Assembly: GCA_002423265.1 (NCBI GenBank)
Contig: DIVE01000127.1
Coordinates: 868 to 5,914 of the forward strand
Length of the DNA: 5,047 nucleotides
Source: Methylophilaceae bacterium UBA6140
GTDB taxonomy: Bacteria > Pseudomonadota > Gammaproteobacteria > Burkholderiales > Methylophilaceae
Direction: 5' to 3'
Shown here in pieces: positions 1-4,554 of this stretch; positions within the stretch are counted from its first letter, which is position 1; each line of letters opens with the position of its first letter. The position numbers were made by a program, and so were the translations under genes. The notes under the pieces were generated by a model. The model did not search any database. It worked only from the letters and a program-made list of their open reading frames with translations, and was not told the DNA's origin.

Positions 1-119
1 GCAAGATGCGTTCTCAGACCCTGCGTGCCCGCCCAGACGAACGCGCGAAAGCTTTTGGGCGGCGTAGCGAGGGTGGCTTCCGGAAAAGGGTGCAGCAGTT
101 TTTCAAACCAGCGGAACAT
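1..119 (-). CDS. ABC transporter ATP-binding/permease protein, N-terminal fragment (runs off left edge)
   Basis: Reading the minus strand from ATG at 119-117 gives an open frame of 39 codons to the window edge, beginning MFRWFEKLLHPFP and continuing through PPKSFRAFVWAGTQGLR. This matches my memory of the start of MsbA-like exporters in proteobacteria: a short amphipathic MFRWFE segment, a proline-rich linker, then a conserved F-x-W...GLR stretch just before the first membrane helix. Such proteins are half-size inner-membrane transporters, a six-helix permease followed by an ATPase domain, often for lipids or drugs. No membrane helix, Walker motif or substrate clue lies inside the window, so the family call rests only on the N-terminus. 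No strong ribosome binding site is visible before the ATG (upstream sequence is gaagtcttgctt). The gene diverges from the lipoprotein gene at 430. Confidence 0.65.
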   Translation of the reverse strand, partial: MFRWFEKLLHPFPEATLATPPKSFRAFVWAGTQGLRTHL

Positions 120-205
120 AAGCAAGACTTCATGAAGAGTATCAGGCAGACCTATTTTCACCCATGCGGGTTCATTAAGGAATCGCTGATTTGTTTGCAG
201 CTTGC

Positions 206-236
206 CATTGCAGGCCCGGCAGGGCACGGCAATCCA
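206..236. repeat. Palindromic repeat unit 1 (CATTGC...GGCAATCCA)
   Basis: The unit opens with CATTGC and closes with GGCAATCCA. It folds as outer arms ATTGC (207-211) and GCAAT (229-233), and inner arms GCCC (214-217) and GGGC (222-225) around a GGCA loop. The same ends occur in unit 2, ten bases downstream. The consensus resembles the short dispersed GTCATTGCGAG...GCAATCC palindromes found in intergenic regions of many proteobacteria. That resemblance is from memory. Confidence 0.6.
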
Positions 237-246
237 TACGGCATGT

Positions 247-276
247 CATTGCGAGGGCGTAGCCCGTGGCAATCCA
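247..276. repeat. Palindromic repeat unit 2 (CATTGC...GGCAATCCA)
   Basis: Second copy of the unit at 206-236. Outer arms are ATTGC (248-252) and GCAAT (269-273). Inner arms are GGGC (255-258) and GCCC (262-265) around a GTA loop. Compared with unit 1 the inner arms are exchanged (GCCC/GGGC versus GGGC/GCCC) but pairing is kept, which suggests that the fold rather than the primary sequence is maintained. The flanks (GT before, GGA after) match the widespread dispersed form of this repeat. Confidence 0.65.
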
Positions 277-429
277 GGATCAGCGCTGGGCGACTTCGTC
301 CCGATCACACATTTTTCGGCGGCCCCTCAGGCAGGGGTCTGAAATGCGCACCAGGTCGCCAACAGACTTGAGCCATTGGCTTTAGTTTGGCAAGATGCGT
401 GCTTGACTGACTTTTCTGACGGAACCGCG

Positions 430-792
430 ATGCCCCACCACCCAAGCCGAAATTTGTACTGGATTCCCCTTGTGCTGTTGATGGCCGCCTGCGGCAGTGT
501 GGACAAATACAATCCCTTCAGCGAGAGCAAACCGGCCGAACCATGGAAACCGTCGAACGCGACCGAATATCTGTGCGAAGGCAACAAGCGCTTTTTCGTC
601 AGAATGCTGGACAAGGAAAACGCAGTCTGGCTGATTTATCCCGACCGTGAAGTACGGCTGGAAAAATCCGCCGGCGGCAACACTTACACCAACAACGTGG
701 CGGTACTGGAAATCAACGGTAGCGAAGCCACGCTCAAGGATGGCGCAAACATAGACTACACCGCCTGCAAGGCTGTCGCCGTCACCAAATAA
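430..792 (+). CDS. Small lipoprotein with MliC-like (C-type lysozyme inhibitor) domain
   Basis: The product is 120 residues. Residues 1-21 form a lipoprotein signal: basic/polar start, hydrophobic WIPLVLL, and lipobox M-A-A-C with the lipidation cysteine at C21. Position +2 is Gly, with no inner-membrane retention Asp, so outer-membrane sorting is likely. After a linker rich in Pro, Ser and Lys, residues 46-115 resemble MliC/PliC: Y-L-C at 47-49, F-x-V at 55-57, AVWL at 65-68, Y86, G-S-E-A at 97-100, and C113. C49 and C113 probably form the family's disulfide. MliC proteins are periplasmic-face lipoproteins that inhibit C-type lysozyme. Aligned by eye to E. coli MliC, the inhibitory-loop Ser and Lys appear replaced by G82 and N96, so inhibition is doubtful. 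ATG 430 is preferred to an in-frame TTG at 376 because it places the signal peptide at the N-terminus; no strong ribosome binding site is visible. It appears to be a single-gene unit ending at the terminator 803-833. Confidence 0.8.
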   Translation: MPHHPSRNLYWIPLVLLMAACGSVDKYNPFSESKPAEPWKPSNATEYLCEGNKRFFVRMLDKENAVWLIYPDREVRLEKSAGGNTYTNNVAVLEINGSEATLKDGANIDYTACKAVAVTK

Positions 793-802
793 TCCCCCGA
801 CG

Positions 803-833
803 AAAAAGGGGCTGCCTGCGGGCAGCCCCTTTT
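803..833. terminator. Bidirectional intrinsic terminator
   Basis: A perfect 9-bp GC-rich stem (808-816 with 821-829) closes a TGCG tetraloop. It is flanked by AAAAA (803-807) and TTTT (830-833), which can also pair and lengthen the stem. The plus strand reads into TTTTCTTTT and the minus strand into TTTTT, so it can end both the lipoprotein transcript (stop at 790-792) and the sulfur operon transcript (stop at 853-855). Confidence 0.92.
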
Positions 834-852
834 CTTTTCCGCCCGATCCGCT

Positions 853-1554
853 TCAGGCGGCGTGCGGCAAACCCAGATTGCGGTTGGCCGGCACCGCGAT
901 GTCGATCAGTTTGGGCCGTGGCAGATTGAGCTGGCCCATCAGTTCGGCGAATTCCGTTTCCGTCCTGTTTGCCAATCTGGCGTTATGCGCCTTCTCCCAG
1001 CCTATGGTCGAGACCGAAAAGCCTTTGTAATCGTGCGCCGGCCACACGCGCGTAGCCTCCGGCAGGGTAAACAGCTTCTGCGTGATGCTCTGATACAGCG
1101 CTTCTGCGCTGCCGCCCTGAAAATCGGTTCTGCCGCAGCCGTTGATCAGCAAGGCATCGCCGCTGAACAGATTGCCGCGCCACAAATAAGAAACGCTGCC
1201 GGGCGTGTGTCCCGGAGTATGAATCACCCGGATTTCTTCGCCATTAGCAAAACTGATGATGTCGCCATCCTGTAGCTGGCGGTCGGCAAAGCTGATACCG
1301 CAGCCGCTGGGCACCGCAGCCTTTGCCGCGGTCATTTCGCGCAACTTGCCGGCAGAAGTCACGTGGTCGGCATGCGCATGGGTTTCCAGTACGTAGGCGA
1401 GCTGCAGGCCAAGCCGCTCGATCTGTAACAGATCGCGCTCCCAGTGGGTATCGACCGGATCAATAATGACGGCTTCACGGGAACCGGGCACCGAGAGAAT
1501 ATAGGTATAGGTCGAAGACGTGCTGTCGAACATTTGTACAGGGTAATGTTGCAT
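853..1554 (-). CDS. pdo: Persulfide dioxygenase, ETHE1-like metallo-beta-lactamase fold
   Basis: The product is 233 residues and resembles ETHE1 along its whole length. ETHE1 is an iron enzyme that oxidises glutathione persulfide with O2 to sulfite plus glutathione. Motifs visible: T-H-A-H-A-D-H with H59, H61, D63 and H64; H-T-P-G-H at 112-116; S-G-D ending at D133; G-C-G-R-T-D at 139-144; P-A-H-D-Y at 172-176. By ETHE1 analogy the iron ligands are H59, H116 and D133, and R142 matches the substrate-binding Arg. The C-terminal segment around 205-226 (MGQLNLPRP...VPAN) is typical of ETHE1. There is no fused rhodanese-like domain, unlike the longer Blh protein of Xylella. ATG 1554 is chosen because AAGGAG lies six bases upstream; an in-frame TTG at 1569 overlaps that site. 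It is the last gene of the operon, 31 bp after the permease stop. No signal peptide is seen, so it is probably cytoplasmic. Confidence 0.95.
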   Translation of the reverse strand: MQHYPVQMFDSTSSTYTYILSVPGSREAVIIDPVDTHWERDLLQIERLGLQLAYVLETHAHADHVTSAGKLREMTAAKAAVPSGCGISFADRQLQDGDIISFANGEEIRVIHTPGHTPGSVSYLWRGNLFSGDALLINGCGRTDFQGGSAEALYQSITQKLFTLPEATRVWPAHDYKGFSVSTIGWEKAHNARLANRTETEFAELMGQLNLPRPKLIDIAVPANRNLGLPHAA

Positions 1555-1560
1555 TTTCAA

Positions 1561-1566
1561 CTCCTT
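1561..1566 (-). promoter_or_regulatory. Ribosome binding site of the persulfide dioxygenase gene
   Basis: AAGGAG on the minus strand, six bases before ATG 1554. It is a consensus site and decides the start in favour of 1554 over the upstream TTG. Its strength suggests the dioxygenase is translated independently of the preceding gene. Confidence 0.85.
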
Positions 1567-1585
1567 CAATTAGAGCGTGTTCACA

Positions 1586-2389
1586 CTAAATGCCGAATGC
1601 TTTCATCAGCATCAGCACAGCCACCATGATCAGCAGCCAGGCAAAGGCTTTTTGCACCTGCTGTCGATTCAAACGTCTGGCAAAGGCTTGGCCGATCACC
1701 ATGCCACCCAGAGCACCGGCCACAAAAGGCCAGGCGATTGCCGCGTCGATTTTGCCGGCGAAGGCACTGGTCACGACTACGGTAAACGAGATCAGTGCAG
1801 TCACTGCAAGCGAGGTCGCCACCACCGACCTCACGCCGAGATCCGTGTATTTCTGCAAGGCCGGCACAATGACAAAACCGCCACCGACGCCAAGCAAACC
1901 TGACAGAAAACCGGCGCCGCCGCCGGACAACGCCAGGTATCCGGCACAGCGCGATGTCCACTGGAATCTGCCGCTACCGTCGTCCCGGATACAGGGCACA
2001 AAATCGCTGTCGCCTTCATCAAGCGCGCCGTTCTTCTGCCGTAACGCGCGCACGGCCAGCACCAGCAGAAGCAGGGCAAAAACGGCTTTGAGCGATTGCT
2101 GATGCAGTTGCTGCCCGAGCCAGAGCCCGGCCGGCGACAGCAACGCACCTGTTAACGCCATCAGCAAGGCTGCGCGATAGCGCACCTGACCATCCTTAAG
2201 ACCGATCAGCGCAGCCGATAGCGCTGCTACAAACACCGCCATCAATGCAATCGGGATCGCCTCGCCCATGCTCAACCCGCCTGCCAGCACCAGCAATGGC
2301 ACGCCGATAATGCCGCCGCCGGCACCGGTCACACCCATCACCAGACCGATGACCAGCCCCAGCAGAATGTGCAGCAGTTCGATTTCCAT
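1586..2389 (-). CDS. TauE/SafE family permease, probable sulfite exporter
   Basis: A 267-residue inner-membrane protein with about eight hydrophobic segments (roughly 4-36, 42-66, 71-91, 98-116, 148-178, 188-211, 216-235, 247-265). It shows the duplicated glycine-rich signature of the DUF81/TauE/SafE family: G-x-T-G-A-G-G-G...V-P at 20-31 and G-V-G-G-G...V-P at 167-176. Family members are implicated in export of sulfite or organosulfonates. Beside a persulfide dioxygenase, whose product is sulfite, sulfite efflux is the natural inference. A hydrophilic central loop (about 117-148) carries two cysteines, C133 and C148, around a polar segment with TG-like and W-T residues. ATG 2389 shares its A with the upstream TGA stop (TGATG), implying translational coupling. 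A TTG just before it is a less likely start. GGAAAGG-like sequence upstream may serve as ribosome binding site. Confidence 0.9.
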   Translation of the reverse strand: MEIELLHILLGLVIGLVMGVTGAGGGIIGVPLLVLAGGLSMGEAIPIALMAVFVAALSAALIGLKDGQVRYRAALLMALTGALLSPAGLWLGQQLHQQSLKAVFALLLLVLAVRALRQKNGALDEGDSDFVPCIRDDGSGRFQWTSRCAGYLALSGGGAGFLSGLLGVGGGFVIVPALQKYTDLGVRSVVATSLAVTALISFTVVVTSAFAGKIDAAIAWPFVAGALGGMVIGQAFARRLNRQQVQKAFAWLLIMVAVLMLMKAFGI

Positions 2390-2802
2390 CAACGGCGCCT
2401 TTCCATTACTTCATGGAGACCCATGCCTGCCAGCATCGCAAGCACGAACACCACGGGGGCGAGATCGCCGCTCAGGAGCGAACTTAGCGCCGGGCCGGGG
2501 CAATAGCCGGCCAGACCCCATCCGGCGCCGAACAACAGGCTGCCGATGAGCAGGCGTCGATCAATCTTTTGTGCCGTCGGCAGCTTGATCGCCTCGTTGA
2601 GCAGGCTCTTTTCCCGGTTTTTTGCATGCCGAAAAGCGAAAAAACTGACCAGCAATGCACCCAGCATGACCAACATCAGCGACGGATCCCACTGGCCGCT
2701 GATATCGAGGAAACCGATCACTTTTTCCGGATTGGTCATGCCGGAAAGTATGAGGCCCAGGCCGAACAACAAACCGGCAATCAAGGAGGTAATGACAGGC
2801 AT
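2389..2802 (-). CDS. YeeE/YedE family membrane protein, C-terminal-half type
   Basis: A 137-residue membrane protein of the YeeE/YedE (PF04143, sulfur transport) family. Residues 5-24 form a helix with the motif F-G-L-G-L-x-L-S-G-M-T-N-P, then F-L-D-x-x-G-x-W-D-P-S-L at 31-42. Further helices lie near 43-60 and 84-99, with one at about 113-130. The conserved cysteine motif G-W-G-L-A-G-Y-C-P-G-P-A-L (94-106) contains C101. Full-length relatives such as YeeE/TsuA use conserved cysteines to pass thiosulfate across the membrane, and half-size pairs like this one are common in BigR-type operons. I chose ATG 2802 over ATG 2823: 2802 has GGAG nine bases upstream and gives the usual family N-terminus, whereas 2823 has no site and would overlap the preceding gene. 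The stop overlaps the next start (TGATG). Confidence 0.9.
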   Translation of the reverse strand: MPVITSLIAGLLFGLGLILSGMTNPEKVIGFLDISGQWDPSLMLVMLGALLVSFFAFRHAKNREKSLLNEAIKLPTAQKIDRRLLIGSLLFGAGWGLAGYCPGPALSSLLSGDLAPVVFVLAMLAGMGLHEVMERRR

Positions 2803-2806
2803 GATC

Positions 2807-3238
2807 TTAAGCTCCGAAAACATGACGCATGAAAAACACGACCAGCATACCGGCCAGCATGAAGCTAACGGTGGCCGCTATCGAACGCGGCGAGAGCCTG
2901 GCAATACCACAGATGCCGTGACCGCTGGTACAACCGGAACCGTAACGGGTACCGATGCCGACCAGCAGACCGGCCAGAATCAGCTGCCAGAATCCGGCCT
3001 TGATTTCGACCTCCGGCAGATCGGTCACCAACGCATAGAGCAAAGGCGAAGCAATCAAGCCGCCCAGAAATGCCAGCCGCCAACCCAGCTCCGATTTCAC
3101 CGGGCTCAGCAAACCGCCGAGAATGCCGCTGATGCCCGATATGCGGCCATTGAACAGAATGAAGACAGACACAGCGATGCCAATCAGGACGCCGCCTGCG
3201 AGCGAAGTCCAGGGGGTAAAAGCCAACCAATCGATCAT
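2807..3238 (-). CDS. YeeE/YedE family membrane protein, N-terminal-half type
   Basis: A 143-residue membrane protein, partner of the following YeeE/YedE gene. Hydrophobic segments lie near 12-30, 35-45, 54-72, 83-97 and 120-138. The diagnostic motif G-T-R-Y-G-S-G-C-T-S-G-H-G-I-C-G (96-111) carries C103 and C110, followed by A-R-L-S-P-R-S. This motif is typical of the half-protein that precedes the G-W-G-L-A-G-x-C-P-G-P half, and the two together would approximate one full-length YeeE/YedE transporter. Likely role: movement of thiosulfate or another sulfur species across the inner membrane; direction and substrate cannot be read from sequence. The start overlaps the bigR stop as ATGA (3235-3238), and AAGGAG sits ten bases upstream inside bigR. 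The gap to the next gene start is four bases. Confidence 0.92.
   Translation of the reverse strand: MIDWLAFTPWTSLAGGVLIGIAVSVFILFNGRISGISGILGGLLSPVKSELGWRLAFLGGLIASPLLYALVTDLPEVEIKAGFWQLILAGLLVGIGTRYGSGCTSGHGICGIARLSPRSIAATVSFMLAGMLVVFFMRHVFGA
2812..2815 (-). promoter_or_regulatory. Ribosome binding site deciding the start at 2802
   Basis: GGAG on the minus strand, nine bases before ATG 2802. The alternative ATG at 2823 has no comparable purine-rich site upstream, so this site supports the shorter protein. Confidence 0.6.
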
Positions 3239-3573
3239 TTTTCAACATCTCCTTCACAACTGTTGCAATACAGGCGATACAGCACCTGCAATACCGCCAT
3301 CGCTTCTGAACTGGCGATGGAATAAAAAATCTTCTTGCCCTCTCTTCTGGTATTCACCAGCTGTTCGTTTCTGAGCACGGTGAGCTGCTGCGAGAGCGAA
3401 GGCTGTTGCAGGCCCAGCGTCTCTTCCAGTTCGCTGACGCAGTACTCTCTTTGCGAAAGCTGACACAGCAGCAACAGGCGGTCACGGTTGGCCAGCACCT
3501 TGAGCAGATTGCTGGCCCTGTCCGCCGAAGCGCGCATGACATCAAGATCGAAAGCTTCCTGTGGCATATTCAT
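3235..3573 (-). CDS. bigR: ArsR-family sulfide/persulfide-responsive repressor (BigR/SqrR type)
   Basis: A 112-residue winged-helix regulator of the ArsR/SmtB family. An N-terminal helix (about 12-29, ending L-L-K-V-L-A-N-R-D-R) is followed by helices carrying C37, the helix-turn-helix (about 46-71, recognition helix around Q-P-S-L-S-Q-Q-L-x-x-L), the beta wing with R-R-E-G-K-K-I-F-Y-S (76-85), and a C-terminal dimerisation helix carrying C103. C37 and C103 are 66 residues apart, the same spacing as the redox cysteines reported for BigR (C42/C108) and SqrR (C41/C107), where persulfide or disulfide formation releases DNA. C45 and C106 are additional cysteines. No alpha-3 metal-site motif of ArsR type (C-V-C) is seen. 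As first gene of the operon it should autorepress the promoter at 3615-3642. The start ATG 3573 lacks a strong ribosome binding site; ATG 3567 (M3) is a close alternative. Confidence 0.92.
   Translation of the reverse strand: MNMPQEAFDLDVMRASADRASNLLKVLANRDRLLLLCQLSQREYCVSELEETLGLQQPSLSQQLTVLRNEQLVNTRREGKKIFYSIASSEAMAVLQVLYRLYCNSCEGDVEK
3249..3254 (-). promoter_or_regulatory. Ribosome binding site of the first YeeE/YedE gene, inside bigR
   Basis: AAGGAG on the minus strand, ten bases before ATG 3238 and within the last codons of bigR. With the ATGA stop/start overlap it points to coupled or re-initiated translation of the transporter after the regulator. Confidence 0.75.
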
Positions 3574-3602
3574 AATTCAACCCAAATAAAATATTAAATT
3601 AC

Positions 3603-3656
3603 AATATGTATATTTATATAATATATGATGATGAAATGTCAAGGGTTAATTTGACA
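3603..3656. promoter_or_regulatory. Candidate operator sites for the BigR-type repressor
   Basis: Two kinds of symmetry overlap the promoter. One is an inverted repeat TGTCAA (3637-3642), eight bases, TTGACA (3651-3656), whose inner-promoter arm is the -35 box itself. The other is an AT-only cluster over and just after the -10, including AATAT-GT-ATATT (3603-3614) and TTATATAA (3614-3621). Published BigR boxes are AT-rich palindromes at the promoter, which favours the second cluster. Which one binds cannot be settled from sequence. Confidence 0.45.
3615..3642 (-). promoter_or_regulatory. Sigma-70-type promoter of the bigR sulfur operon
   Basis: The minus strand has a perfect -35 TTGACA (3642-3637), a 16-bp spacer and TATATA (3620-3615) as -10; an overlapping TATAAA gives an 18-bp spacer. 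Predicted initiation is near 3608, leaving a leader of about 35 bases before ATG 3573. Such a near-consensus promoter fits a gene set kept off by a repressor. Confidence 0.75.
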
Positions 3657-3686
3657 AGGGGTCTTGTTGAGGTGACAAAGGCAAAT

Positions 3687-3707
3687 AAAAAAGGGGCTGA
3701 CGCCCCT
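3687..3707 (-). terminator. Intrinsic terminator of the 2OG dioxygenase transcript
   Basis: On the minus strand, AGGGGC, loop GTCA, GCCCCT runs directly into TTTTTT (stem arms 3693-3697 and 3702-3706; T-tract 3692-3687). It lies about 100 bases beyond the dioxygenase stop at 3808 and about 45 bases before the bigR -35 box, so it insulates the sulfur operon from upstream transcription. Confidence 0.8.
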
Positions 3708-3736
3708 CCACATACCTTGGTTGATATTGCGTATAT

Positions 3737-3810
3737 TAGGTAGGGATTGATTTAATGAGTGAGCGGGATGAAGCAATTCACCCGCGCAACCATTAAATCA
3801 GCGCTACCTA
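3737..3810. repeat. Long multi-segment inverted repeat (hairpin)
   Basis: Four paired blocks are nested in order. TAGGTAG (3737-3743) pairs with CTACCTA (3804-3810), TGATTTAATG (3748-3757) with CATTAAATCA (3791-3800), GCGGG (3763-3767) with CCCGC (3781-3785), and TGAA (3769-3772) with TTCA (3777-3780) around a GCAA loop. That is 26 perfect pairs separated by small internal loops (4/3, 5/5, 1/0). The outer right arm includes the dioxygenase stop codon (3808-3810). Unlike a terminator it has no T-tract. It could be a structured 3' untranslated region, a small transcript or a short palindromic mobile element; I cannot name the family. Confidence 0.75.
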
Positions 3811-4554
3811 GGTGCTGCGCCTGAACGTCACCACCAGCACATCCCGATAGGCCGGCTGACCCGGCACGATCTGTTCGACCGGCGTCACACCGTGCATGCA
3901 GCGATGATCGTTGACGATGGCCGTATCCAGCGGCTCGGTCAGCGTAAAGCTGTCCAGCGTGCGTTGTTCAAGATCATGCATGGTGGTCGTACCGCTCGAG
4001 ATATTGAAACGCCGTACCATCATCACCAGCACGAAATCGACGCCATCGCGGTGCACGCCTTCCGGCGTCGGCTTGCCTTGCCACTCCGTGTTGGCCTCGA
4101 TGCGGAACTGATGCAGTTCGATATGCCAGACTGCCGTCGGTTGCAACCGGCCGAACAGCCGGTGGGCAAAGTCGAGAATGGCGCGCATGGTCCGGCTGCA
4201 CGCGATATCGTCAGCAACCGGCTCGAACTCTCTCGCGATGCCGCCATTCAGACGGTTGTAATCGAGGCTCTGATAATGCGGCTGATGCGGTTCCAGCTTG
4301 ATCGAGCCCGGAACGTCGGTCGCGCTCATTGTGGCATAGCGACGGCGCCGGTACCTGCCGCCGTCGGCCATGTACCGGTCCAGCGGCATGTCGTTCCAGC
4401 TATCGGCAAACATGGCCCAGTCGTCAAGCGCTTTGGGGTCGTTTGCCAATAGCAGCGCTCGCATTTCTTCTGCCGGCGCAAAGCTGAAGCCCGCCTTTTC
4501 AACGCGGCCGGCCAATTCGCTCAATGCATCTTCCTGATCTGTCATGATAGTCAT
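3808..4554 (-). CDS. Fe(II)/2-oxoglutarate-dependent dioxygenase, isoleucine-dioxygenase-like (PF10014 type)
   Basis: A 248-residue soluble protein with the double-stranded beta-helix iron site of 2-oxoglutarate dioxygenases. G-V-H-R-D-G-V-D-F (166-174) gives H168 and D170 of the HxD motif, and C-M-H-G-V-T-P-V (219-226) gives the distal histidine H221. The 51-residue gap from D170 to H221 fits the family of Bacillus isoleucine 4-hydroxylase. Near the C-terminus, Y-R-D-V-L-V-V-T-F-R (236-245) supplies arginines that could bind 2-oxoglutarate. The N-terminal part (Y-R-R-R-R-Y at 68-73, P-H-x-Q-S-L-D-Y-N-R-L-N-G-G at 92-105) is also typical. Characterised members hydroxylate free aliphatic amino acids, but the substrate here is unknown. 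ATG 4554 has GGAAGG eleven bases upstream; ATG 4545 is an alternative. Transcribed alone, divergent from the acyltransferase gene, and ended by the terminator at 3687-3707. Confidence 0.88.
   Translation of the reverse strand: MTIMTDQEDALSELAGRVEKAGFSFAPAEEMRALLLANDPKALDDWAMFADSWNDMPLDRYMADGGRYRRRRYATMSATDVPGSIKLEPHQPHYQSLDYNRLNGGIAREFEPVADDIACSRTMRAILDFAHRLFGRLQPTAVWHIELHQFRIEANTEWQGKPTPEGVHRDGVDFVLVMMVRRFNISSGTTTMHDLEQRTLDSFTLTEPLDTAIVNDHRCMHGVTPVEQIVPGQPAYRDVLVVTFRRST

Larger units (their letters stand above)
120..429. other. Divergent intergenic region with two palindromic repeats
   Basis: This 310-bp stretch separates the minus-strand ABC transporter start from the plus-strand lipoprotein start, so it should carry both promoters. 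I could not identify a convincing -35/-10 pair for either gene. It contains two repeat units (206-236 and 247-276). It also contains a small hairpin without a T-tract, arms CCCCT 323-327 and AGGGG 333-337. A plus-strand open frame crosses the region from position 6, but its product has no recognisable features and it runs antisense over the ABC transporter start, so I treat the region as non-coding. Confidence 0.6.

Noticed and set aside
206..276. CRISPR repeats
   Set aside because: Only two units with different inner sequence and a ten-base gap; no spacer-sized intervals and no cas genes.
323..337. CCCCT-CAGGC-AGGGG hairpin as a terminator
   Set aside because: A five-base stem with no T-tract on either strand and no gene ending nearby.
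6..371. Plus-strand open frame of 121 codons at the left edge
   Set aside because: Its product has no recognisable domain, it crosses two palindromic repeats, and its start lies antisense to a minus-strand frame that looks like a real ABC transporter N-terminus.
390..400. Eleven-base match gcaagatgcgt at 1-11 and 390-400
   Set aside because: Too short to mean much; the first copy is inside the ABC transporter frame, and no flanking duplication or element lies at either copy.
376..429. TTG start giving an 18-residue longer lipoprotein
   Set aside because: It would bury the signal peptide and lipobox 39 residues in; ATG 430 places the lipid-attachment cysteine at residue 21, as normal.
862..1275. 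Plus-strand open frames over the persulfide dioxygenase, and similar long antisense frames over the TauE, YeeE and dioxygenase genes
   Set aside because: All are reverse-strand shadows of well-recognised proteins with no family features of their own.
2803..2823. Upstream start at 2823 for the second YeeE/YedE gene
   Set aside because: It has no ribosome binding site and overlaps the preceding gene, whereas ATG 2802 has GGAG nine bases upstream and a family-typical N-terminus.
3737..3810. Integron attC site as the explanation of the long hairpin
   Set aside because: The outer arms TAGGTAG/CTACCTA do not carry the GTTRRRY and RYYYAAC boxes, and no integrase or cassette array is present.
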